Below are positions 1-5,072 of a DNA stretch of 6,044 bases, piece by piece (position 1 is the first letter of the stretch; every line of letters starts with the position of its first letter). The notes beneath the pieces were generated by a model that ran no database searches, was not told where the DNA came from, and worked only from the letters and a program-made list of their open reading frames with translations. Source of the DNA: Chloroflexota bacterium (lineage in GTDB: Bacteria > Chloroflexota > Anaerolineae > J102); NCBI GenBank assembly GCA_003353825.1, contig PIVW01000364.1, forward strand, positions 1 through 6,044, read 5' to 3'. The position numbers were made by a program, and so were the translations under genes.

Positions 1-1
1 A

Positions 2-238
2 CAGCTGGTGATCGATCGTACCTTTATTGACCGTAGCGGTACTCGCTGGATCATTGACTACAAAACCTCAGCAGCTGCCGATGGACAATCTCTGACCTCA
101 TTTGTAGAACAGGAAGTCGCTCGTTACCGCCGTCAATTGAGCCTCTATGCAAGCGCCATTTCAGCCATGGAGACCAACCCGGTACGAACCGCCCTTTATT
201 TTCCCGCTAGCTGCCACTTCGAAGAGGTTATTCCATGA
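2..238 (+). CDS. UvrD/RecB-like helicase-nuclease, C-terminal end (5' partial)
   Basis: Only the last 78 codons are present. The frame is open from base 2 and ends at TGA 236-238, so the gene begins before the window. The fragment has the hallmarks of the RecB-type PD-(D/E)XK nuclease at the C-terminus of large UvrD-family helicases. There is an IDR segment, then a beta-strand with the catalytic DYK (WIIDYKTS), then the RYRRQLSLYA helix matching the QxxxY motif. The ending (alternating hydrophobics, ALYFP, then an acidic tail) also fits that family. Such proteins usually exceed 1,000 residues and act in processing DNA ends for recombination repair. The stop overlaps the next start in an ATGA, which suggests translational coupling. 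The family call is confident; the exact subfamily (AddA-like or a stand-alone UvrD-nuclease) cannot be decided from this piece. Confidence 0.85.
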   Translation, partial: QLVIDRTFIDRSGTRWIIDYKTSAAADGQSLTSFVEQEVARYRRQLSLYASAISAMETNPVRTALYFPASCHFEEVIP

Positions 239-921
239 CTTCTTCCCCGATAACGATCATCGGCACCCCTATCAGTCATTATGTACAGACAGTTAGCCTC
301 ACCTGCGAAGAAAAAGGCGTCCCCTACACGCTTCAGGTTGAAGGCCACGATACCCCAAGTGTATTACGCAGCCAGACTCACTTGCAGCTGCATCCATTTG
401 GGCGTATACCCGCTTGTCAGATAGAGCATGTAAAACTCTACGAAACCTCGGCGATTTGTCGTTACATCGATCAAACTGGCAGCGGCCCCTCATTGATCCC
501 AGATACACCATTAGAAGCGGCTCTGATGGAACAATGGATCAGCGCAATAAACAGTTACTACCATAAGCCCTGCATTAGTATGCTGGTGGGCCAGTATGTT
601 TTCCCGCGAGGAGAACATGGTCGGCCAGACCAACAGACCATAACGCCAGCACTGCACGAAATAGGAACAGCGATACAACAGCTAGCCCGTGCTTACCAAC
701 ACAACAGCTATCTAGCTGGAGAAAATATTAGCCTGGCGGATCTATTGATCGCTCCGATTCTTATGCAAATGCTGCAAACCCCTGAAGGACGCAGCTGTAT
801 AGAACGTTTCCCCGTGATCGAGGAAAAACTTACTCTCATCGTTATGCGGCCCAGCATCCAAAAAGTCGCCGCAATTTTCCGCGATTACCTGCCAGACAAT
901 CACCGCCTATCATTTGCTTAA
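235..921 (+). CDS. glutathione S-transferase family protein
   Basis: This is a complete 228-residue protein, the usual length for a cytosolic GST. The N-terminal thioredoxin-like half shows a beta-strand followed by GTPISHYVQTV (residues 10-20), where Ser14 is a candidate for the catalytic Ser position. HPFGRIP (53-59) follows, with the expected cis-proline, then ETSAICRYI (70-78), the gamma-glutamyl contact motif. The all-helical C-terminal half carries AGENISLADL (161-170), the conserved N-capping box with Ser166 and Asp169. The enzyme would be a soluble homodimer conjugating or reducing substrates with glutathione; the substrate cannot be predicted. The start ATG at 235 overlaps the upstream stop (ATGA), so I keep it and expect co-expression with the helicase-nuclease. 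The stop is TAA at 919-921. No frameshift or missing core motif is visible. Confidence 0.93.
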   Translation: MTSSPITIIGTPISHYVQTVSLTCEEKGVPYTLQVEGHDTPSVLRSQTHLQLHPFGRIPACQIEHVKLYETSAICRYIDQTGSGPSLIPDTPLEAALMEQWISAINSYYHKPCISMLVGQYVFPRGEHGRPDQQTITPALHEIGTAIQQLARAYQHNSYLAGENISLADLLIAPILMQMLQTPEGRSCIERFPVIEEKLTLIVMRPSIQKVAAIFRDYLPDNHRLSFA

Positions 922-1053
922 CATTCTGCTCATATCCGTAATACTCATTGCCCCCCACAACATTACTGTTCGGCTTTTGTGATCAAAAAACACTCATACA
1001 ACCCAAAAACAGGCTTCCCTGAGCTAAATCTGGCAACATCAGCTTGCTGATTA
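922..1053. other. intergenic DNA after the GST gene; weak hairpin at 1038-1051
   Basis: I see no coding sequence here. A short perfect inverted repeat lies at 1038-1051 (ATCAG, four-base loop CTTG, CTGAT). It could end the upstream transcript, but only TTATT follows, not a run of T, so it is a poor intrinsic terminator. A C6 run lies at 951-956, and a second weak stem (TTTTG/CAAAA) is present in the run around 975-990. Nothing else is recognisable. Confidence 0.4.
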
Positions 1054-1082
1054 TTGAATCACCTTGTTCAGGGGGGTATATT
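1054..1082 (+). promoter_or_regulatory. sigma70-like promoter for the DAHP synthase gene
   Basis: TTGAAT at 1054-1059 matches four of six -35 consensus bases. TATATT at 1077-1082 matches five of six -10 bases. The spacer is 17 bases, the optimum. Transcription would begin near 1089, giving a leader of about 110 bases before the ATG at 1202. No TyrR box (TGTAAA-N6-TTTACA) is visible. The call rests on consensus matching alone. Confidence 0.55.
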
Positions 1083-1095
1083 GGCCTTCATTTTT

Positions 1096-1143
1096 GGGGG
1101 ATTAACAACGCTTTAAGCGTTAGACTATTCAACATATGCCCCC
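1096..1143 (+). promoter_or_regulatory. structured 5' leader of the DAHP synthase transcript
   Basis: GGGGG at 1096-1100 can pair with CCCCC at 1139-1143. Between them lies a perfect hairpin at 1107-1121 (AACGCT, TTA, AGCGTT). Both elements fall inside the predicted leader. In DNA the inner element could instead be a small palindromic operator. No leader peptide rich in aromatic codons is apparent, so classical attenuation is not supported. The pairing is visible; its function is inferred. Confidence 0.3.
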
Positions 1144-1190
1144 TGATGGTATCCAAGGATCTATATTCGGATGCCAAGGCTTAAACCACT

Positions 1191-1194
1191 AGGA
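1191..1194 (+). promoter_or_regulatory. ribosome binding site of the DAHP synthase gene
   Basis: AGGA (extended to AGGAA) sits seven bases before the ATG at 1202. This supports that start over any internal ATG. Confidence 0.7.
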
Positions 1195-1201
1195 AGTTGC
1201 A

Positions 1202-1975
1202 ATGACCGATATACGTGTTGACGACCTTAACGTCGAATCCCAAACCGTTCTGGTAACACCAGATCAATTGAAAGCTCAGATGCCCCTCACTCAGGCTGCG
1301 ATGGAGTCTGTACTGGAAGGTCGACAAACAATCAAAAATATTCTGGATGGCAGCGACAAGCGGTTGTTCGTCGTTGTTGGTCCCTGCTCTATCCATGACG
1401 TTGATGCGGCCATCGAGTATGGCCAGCGTCTGCAAAAGTTAGCCGAAGAACTGAAAGATACGCTTTATATCGTAATGCGTGTTTATTTCGAAAAGCCACG
1501 TACCACTGTGGGCTGGAAAGGTCTGATCAACGACCCTCAGTTGAATGACTCCTTTCAGATCCAAGACGGACTGCGTATTGGTCGCCAACTGCTGATTGAT
1601 CTGGCTGATATGGGGCTGCCTCTATCGACTGAAGCTCTCGATCCAATTTCGCCACAATATATTCAGGATCTGATCGCCTGGTCCGCTATTGGCGCTCGAA
1701 CTACTGAGTCTCAGACTCACCGGGAGATGGCTAGTGGACTATCCTGCTCAGTTGGTTTTAAAAATGGCACTGATGGCGGCCTGACTGTTGCAATCAATGC
1801 GTTGCAATCAGTTGAACACCCCCATCGTTTCCTGGGTATCAACGCCGAAGGACAGGTTGCCGTTATTCATACCAAAGGCAACCAACACGGCCATATCGTA
1901 TTGCGCGGCGGCAATGGTAAGCCCAACTATGACTCGGTGAATGTAGCACTGTGTGAGCAAGCTCTGGAGGGATGA
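1202..1975 (+). CDS. class I DAHP synthase (AroF/AroG/AroH type), 3'-truncated at a junction
   Basis: The enzyme condenses phosphoenolpyruvate and erythrose 4-phosphate to DAHP, the first committed step of the shikimate pathway to aromatic amino acids. It is cytosolic. The family signature is clear: VVVGPCSIHD with metal ligand Cys62; RVYFEKPRTTVGWKG with PEP-binding Arg93 and Lys98; GARTTESQ with Arg166; GFKNGTDG with Lys187; and HIVLRGG with metal ligand His231. Numbering runs one ahead of E. coli AroG. The protein is 257 residues against about 350 for the family. Alignment with the family holds through CEQALE (about base 1969); then one Gly codon and TGA follow. The remaining C-terminal barrel strands are missing, including the Glu and Asp metal ligands (Glu302 and Asp326 in AroG), so the product as written should be inactive. 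The promoter, RBS and codons before the break look normal. Its position next to unrelated DNA suggests the gene was cut by a rearrangement or an assembly join, not by gradual decay. The isoenzyme (Phe-, Tyr- or Trp-sensitive) cannot be told. Confidence 0.92.
   Translation: MTDIRVDDLNVESQTVLVTPDQLKAQMPLTQAAMESVLEGRQTIKNILDGSDKRLFVVVGPCSIHDVDAAIEYGQRLQKLAEELKDTLYIVMRVYFEKPRTTVGWKGLINDPQLNDSFQIQDGLRIGRQLLIDLADMGLPLSTEALDPISPQYIQDLIAWSAIGARTTESQTHREMASGLSCSVGFKNGTDGGLTVAINALQSVEHPHRFLGINAEGQVAVIHTKGNQHGHIVLRGGNGKPNYDSVNVALCEQALEG
1969..1970. other. chimeric junction at the break in the DAHP synthase gene
   Basis: Family-level similarity of the DAHP synthase ends abruptly after the codon for Glu256. 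The following bases encode neither the expected continuation (a lysine/alanine/glycine/leucine stretch, then the conserved SHAN metal-site region) nor any shifted-frame version of it that I can find. The next 134 bases are markedly richer in GC. No insertion-sequence end, inverted repeat or target-site duplication is visible at the break. Confidence 0.75.
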
Positions 1976-2103
1976 AACCCAAGAAGGAATCGACGGCTGG
2001 AACCCCTGTGGTACCAGCGACAGCACGGACTCGTCACGGGATCAAGGCCCTGAAGCCGGGCACGGTCATCACGACTCGCGAGACCGCCCGGATTCGAATC
2101 GGC
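1970..2103. other. orphan GC-rich segment between the two gene fragments
   Basis: This stretch continues neither neighbour. Its GC content is about 62% (75 of 120 bases over 1981-2100), against about 47% in a sampled stretch of the DAHP synthase gene. The + strand is open from the ATG at 1972, and the frame runs on through the antisense of the propeller gene, so its length means little. The translated stretch GIKALKPGTVITTRE followed by ARIRIGD has an ordinary protein-like look, but I do not recognise it. The - strand frame continuing the propeller gene is also open through here and ends at 1927-1929. Its residues lose all similarity to the preceding domain, so I do not count it as gene. The segment may be a third source sequence at the join. 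Confidence 0.5.
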
Positions 2104-2427
2104 GACGTTCGAGAATTGATAGTTACCACTGCCGTTGCTTGGCGTCGTTGTTTCAACGGAACAGCCCCCGCCGTCGCAGATAAGCAGTTGCAGGGTTACA
2201 CCAGCGGCAGAGGCGCCGTAAGCCGTCACCCGCCCACTGATGCTGTTGCCAGGGATGGGTGTGGATGTACGAGTTGGCGTTGGGGTGAATACGGTCGTGG
2301 GGGTTGCTGTAGGTCTGCGAGTTGGCGTGGGGGTGGCCGTAGCAGAACCACCTGTGAAGCCGATCGGGGCGTAGTAGTAAGAATCGCCAAAGCCTTGGTT
2401 TTTATCCCAGCTAGCGCCATCGATAGC
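2104..2427 (-). pseudogene. propeller gene, distal remnant after the second TGA
   Basis: In the same frame as the 3' fragment, this holds the end of the FN3-like module (AIDGASWDKNQGFGDS, then YYYAPIGF). The longest Thr/Pro linker follows, then a second carboxypeptidase-regulatory-like domain (SISGRVTAYG, then AAGVTLQLLICDGG and GNYQFSNV). That domain is a diverged copy of the one at about 2770-2976. Its later strands, expected after SNV, are missing, so the gene is cut by the junction at about 2104 and not ended naturally. Confidence 0.75.
2248..2347 (-). repeat. Thr/Pro linker 4 (low-complexity coding repeat)
   Basis: This encodes about 32 residues dominated by Thr and Pro, with the pattern TPTPTR appearing twice. 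At DNA level two near-identical stretches of about 17 bases (each containing CGAGTTGGCGT on the + strand) lie about 48 bases apart. Such linkers act as flexible, often glycosylated spacers in secreted proteins. Confidence 0.7.
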
Positions 2428-2430
2428 TCA
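2428..2430 (-). other. second in-frame TGA in the propeller gene
   Basis: The frame reads YGWFA, TGA, then AIDGASWDKNQGFGDS and on into a Thr/Pro linker without loss of pattern. FN3-like modules of this kind often have Arg here (WFxRAxD), so CGA to TGA is the simplest origin. Trp cannot be excluded. Confidence 0.75.
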
Positions 2431-4089
2431 CGCAAACCAGCCGTAGGTTGTGCCATAGTTGCCGCCGCAATCATTGACAAACGTATTGCTTGAAAGTTGG
2501 AAACTGGCATTGGTGCTGGGATCACTAAAGCATTTTGAAGCACCACTGCTCAGATCAAAGAGTTCCCAGGCATATCGTTCGCCGGTCATGTCTCGCTTAT
2601 TCCAGGTGAATGTTGCAGGCAACGAAGTTTGCTCAGTCGCGGGGCCTGTCAACTCGATGTCGGCGATATCGAAGTCGCCGCCTGAGACATTGGCGCCCGA
2701 ACTGTAGCTGGTGATATCAGTGCCATACCAGCGCCAGAGATAGTGGTCGTTAGGTGTATTGCCGCCGTCACTGTGGTTATAGAAATAGACAAAATAGATG
2801 TTATTGCCGGGCAGTGAAGGGGCGCCGGTGAAGCTGTAGTAGCCGTTGGCATCTGTGGTGGTGGTTGTCACCTTGCTGGTTTGAAAATCACAGCTGTCGT
2901 TTGAAGGGCAGCGCCGTAAGATGAGGTTGACGCCGCCAACGCCTTGATCCTGGTAACTTACCTGTCCGTAGATGCCGCTGCGGCTGCTGGGTGTGGCAGT
3001 GGGCGGACGGCGGGTAGCGGTGGGTGTAGGCGTAGGATCGGTTCCGCTCCCACCCTGCCACGTTGCAGTCCAGTTCACCGTGCCCGACCAGTTGCCACAC
3101 GACATACCGAAGTACATGTTGTCAACTTGTACCGTGCCTTGTGCTGTGGTGCTATTGCTAAAGCGGCCGCTGTTGGTCCATTTGCCTTGCTCACGCAGGT
3201 CAACGACATAATCAAAACGGTTCCCTTGAATGGGGGCAATTGGGTATTGCAACCAGATCTCACAACCTGGTACCGGTATATTCACCCGTACATTCCAGGC
3301 ATCTCGCTGATCTGCGGTGACTGAGAAGGTGGTCTTGTCTCCCTGCCAGTCGCCTGGGGCCGGACCTGTTGATGGTGGCGTAGGCGTAGGCGCCAACCTC
3401 ACTGACTTCAGATTCATGGGCAGGTACATCCGCAACGATTGCGCAGATGGCGTAGATGTAGGCGTTGGTGCACTGCCGCCCAAATTCAGGCCATAGACGC
3501 CGCGGCCATAGCTGGCAGCCCAGAGTTGACGCGTGTTGCTGTTCAGGAACAGATCCGTAATCGGGATAGTCGCCAAGCCCTGACTGAAGAAAGACCAGCT
3601 TGTACCATCATTGGTCGAGCGAAATACACCGATGTCGGTGCCGACATAGAGATGATTGGCATTCTCCGGATCAAGGGCGATGGATAGAACAGGCACATCT
3701 GGCAGATTGTTGGTGATATCCTGCCAACTGCCACCGGCGTTGCTTGTCCTGAAGATTTTGCCCGGCTTAGCGGGCGTGTGTGTGCTGAAGCCATTGAAGG
3801 TGACATAGGCTTTCGTCGCCGACTGTGGCGAAACGGCGATATCCGATACATATCGATTGGGCATCGATGAGCCAGTGACATCACTCCAACTACTACCCTG
3901 GTTTCGCGTGACAGCCACGAGTCCATCCGAAGACCCCGTGTAAATCGTGCCAGGATCTGAGGGTGCGACGGCGATGGCTATGAGCCTGCCCCGACTCTGT
4001 TCCCCTCCCGTCAGGTCGCCACTGATCGCTTGCCAGGAATCGCCTCGATTGGCAGTGCGATAAAGGCGATAGGTGCCGGTGTAGATCAC
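2428..4089 (-). CDS. propeller gene, 3' fragment: last Asp-boxes, linkers and accessory beta domains
   Basis: Open frame of 553 residues. It begins with the last four Asp-boxes (residues 10-19, 60-68, 113-122, 156-165) and the propeller-closing ASYGRGVYGL (192-201). Linker 1 (205-215) is followed by YLPMNLK (222-228) and linker 2 (233-246). Residues 247-349 form a compact beta domain with Cys276 and Cys331 and the ending GTVNWTATW. Linker 3 (350-371) leads to a carboxypeptidase-regulatory-like domain (372 to about 440; GQVSYQDQGVGGVNL, then TDANGYYSF). An FN3-like module (about 484-553; ATFTWNKRD and YAWEL, then YGWFA) runs into TGA at 2428-2430. The frame is joined to the upstream part by repairing one base near 4097. 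This is the stalk and attachment part of the protein by analogy with related secreted proteins; its function is unknown. Confidence 0.75.
   Translation of the reverse strand: MIYTGTYRLYRTANRGDSWQAISGDLTGGEQSRGRLIAIAVAPSDPGTIYTGSSDGLVAVTRNQGSSWSDVTGSSMPNRYVSDIAVSPQSATKAYVTFNGFSTHTPAKPGKIFRTSNAGGSWQDITNNLPDVPVLSIALDPENANHLYVGTDIGVFRSTNDGTSWSFFSQGLATIPITDLFLNSNTRQLWAASYGRGVYGLNLGGSAPTPTSTPSAQSLRMYLPMNLKSVRLAPTPTPPSTGPAPGDWQGDKTTFSVTADQRDAWNVRVNIPVPGCEIWLQYPIAPIQGNRFDYVVDLREQGKWTNSGRFSNSTTAQGTVQVDNMYFGMSCGNWSGTVNWTATWQGGSGTDPTPTPTATRRPPTATPSSRSGIYGQVSYQDQGVGGVNLILRRCPSNDSCDFQTSKVTTTTTDANGYYSFTGAPSLPGNNIYFVYFYNHSDGGNTPNDHYLWRWYGTDITSYSSGANVSGGDFDIADIELTGPATEQTSLPATFTWNKRDMTGERYAWELFDLSSGASKCFSDPSTNASFQLSSNTFVNDCGGNYGTTYGWFA
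2977..3042 (-). repeat. Thr/Pro linker 3
   Basis: About 22 residues (DPTPTPTATRR, then PPTATPSS) between the two-Cys beta domain and the first carboxypeptidase-regulatory-like domain. Linkers 3 and 4 share the TPTPT-x-RRPTATP pattern, which suggests duplication of a linker-plus-domain unit. Confidence 0.7.
3352..3477 (-). repeat. Thr/Pro linkers 1 and 2 flanking a YLPMNLK motif
   Basis: Linker 1 (APTPTSTPSAQ) and linker 2 (APTPTPPSTGPAPG) sit either side of LRMYLPMNLKSVRL. A short YLP-x-x-x-(K/R) segment next to a Thr/Pro linker is common at or near the C-terminus of Chloroflexota extracellular proteins. Here it is internal, directly after the propeller closes, as if more domains were added behind an older C-terminus. 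Confidence 0.6.
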
Positions 4090-5069
4090 GCCCGGGTTGA
4101 GGGATCGAGGGCGATAGGAGCGTAAAAGGCAACGCGATCGTTGACATCGATGCCTTCAGCCTTGCTCTGCCAATCAGCCAGGGGTGCGGTTCCACCCTTG
4201 TCGTTGCGTTGGAACTGCACACAACAGTCTTGTGAGCTGAAGCGGGAACCATACCAGATGGTCGGGTTAAATGGATCGATGGCCGAATAACCACCATCTC
4301 CTGTGTCCATGCCTGTCCAACTGCTGCCATCGAATTTAGCCTTGGCATTGTCCTGCAAGCCGCCAAAGGCGATATTGGGATTGGTGGGATGCACGCCTAT
4401 ACCCACGAATTGAAGAGTTCCCAGGTTACTGTTTTTGTTTTGCCAGGTGCCGCCGCCGTTGCTGGATCGATAAAGACCACCGTCATTGCCGATCCAGACC
4501 TCGTTGGTATTATTGGGTCTGATGGCAATGGCATGCATGTCGGCGTGCATGGCTTTATCCAGCGATGTGGAAGGTGTCATGTCGAACCAGGAATCTCCAC
4601 CATCGTTAGATTTGAGGACGACACCTTCTGAAAAAGCGTCCGGGTCATGGTCGAAGTAATTGCCACCGATATAGACGATATTGGCATTGCTCGGATCGAC
4701 AGTGATGATGTTGTCATACCAGCATTGACTGCTGCAGTAGTTGGGTGCATTGCGCAGATTCTGCCAGCTCTGGCCGCCGTTGGTCGATCGGTAGATCAGT
4801 CCCCAGGGCTTTAGACTGCCGCCTGAATTGACCACTGCATCATAGCCGGCGTAAAGCACACTTGCGCCTGCGCCCGATCCAATAGCAAGCTCGATGCGCC
4901 CAAAACCCCTGTCGGGCAGACCGCTGGTCATTTGAGTCCAACTGTTACCACCATCAGTGGTCTTAAAGATACCGATGGCGCCACCACCGGCATACAGCAC
5001 CCTGGGATCGGTGTCATCCATGACCAGGTCGGAGACACCGTAACAGTCTGCGCATCCCAGCGTGCCCTG
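4086..5069 (-). CDS. propeller gene, middle fragment: further Asp-box repeats
   Basis: The frame of the 5' fragment continues directly after its TGA, so the first internal ATG at 5021 is not a true start. Four canonical Asp-boxes are visible (IFKTTDGGNSW, IYRSTNGGQSW, VLKSNDGGDSW, LYRSSNGGGTW), each preceded by a strand of the NIVYIGG or VLYAGG type about 15-25 residues earlier. An irregular segment (residues 221-300 counted from 5021) has a CC pair (Cys266-Cys267) and GLQDN, a motif common where these propellers change blade type. The frame ends ALDPSTRA and TGA at 4086-4088, caused by the frameshift just upstream. Confidence 0.75.
   Translation of the reverse strand, partial: QGTLGCADCYGVSDLVMDDTDPRVLYAGGGAIGIFKTTDGGNSWTQMTSGLPDRGFGRIELAIGSGAGASVLYAGYDAVVNSGGSLKPWGLIYRSTNGGQSWQNLRNAPNYCSSQCWYDNIITVDPSNANIVYIGGNYFDHDPDAFSEGVVLKSNDGGDSWFDMTPSTSLDKAMHADMHAIAIRPNNTNEVWIGNDGGLYRSSNGGGTWQNKNSNLGTLQFVGIGVHPTNPNIAFGGLQDNAKAKFDGSSWTGMDTGDGGYSAIDPFNPTIWYGSRFSSQDCCVQFQRNDKGGTAPLADWQSKAEGIDVNDRVAFYAPIALDPSTRA
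4097..4098 (-). other. one-base deletion (frameshift) in the propeller gene
   Basis: The coding strand reads CCCTCAACCCGGGCGTG. Adding one A to the AA run restores DPSNPGVIYTG, the standard ALDPxNPxxIYxG motif repeated throughout this gene. It also joins the two frames exactly, from the 4086-5069 fragment to the 2428-4089 fragment. The site is a short homopolymer, so a base-calling error is plausible. Confidence 0.85.
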
Positions 5070-5072
5070 TCA
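5070..5072 (-). other. in-frame TGA replacing an Asp-box tryptophan
   Basis: The third Asp-box reads STDGGQS and then TGA, where every other box but one has Trp at this place (that one has Phe). The + strand shows CTGTCAGCT here, where an equivalent box near 4760 reads CTGCCAGCT, so a single C-to-T change at 5070 explains it. The same frame continues unbroken to 4086. This is either a true nonsense mutation, a sequencing error, or a reassigned UGA. Confidence 0.85.

Noticed and set aside
1038..1051. Intrinsic terminator after the GST gene
   Set aside because: The stem is only five pairs with a four-base loop and no U tract follows, so I list it only as a weak hairpin.
1927..2103. Continuation of the propeller frame through the orphan segment into antisense DAHP synthase
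   Set aside because: The residues lose the beta-domain pattern after about 2104, and the end is antisense to a well-conserved gene. The open frame is incidental.
2070..2110. A TTCGAAT stretch resembling a tRNA T-loop
   Set aside because: The flanking bases do not form a five-pair T stem, and no acceptor, D or anticodon stems can be placed around it.
1970..2110. Insertion sequence or integron attC at the junction
   Set aside because: No terminal inverted repeats, target-site duplication, transposase fragment or core-site pattern could be found in this stretch.
1972..2493. Open + strand frame of 173 codons
   Set aside because: Beyond about 2104 it is the antisense of the propeller gene's Thr/Pro linker and beta domain. 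It has no RBS-like context of its own and a low-complexity composition. Only its first 45 codons or so fall in unexplained DNA.
2944..3324. Open + strand frame of 126 codons opposite the propeller gene
   Set aside because: It is antisense to a strongly patterned coding region, with composition driven by the linkers. It is a shadow frame, as are the frames near 3439-3687, 4389-4631 and 5139-5558.
3543..3926. Alternative - strand frame inside the propeller gene
   Set aside because: The overlapping frame contains regular Asp-boxes and the propeller-closing motif. This one has no domain pattern.
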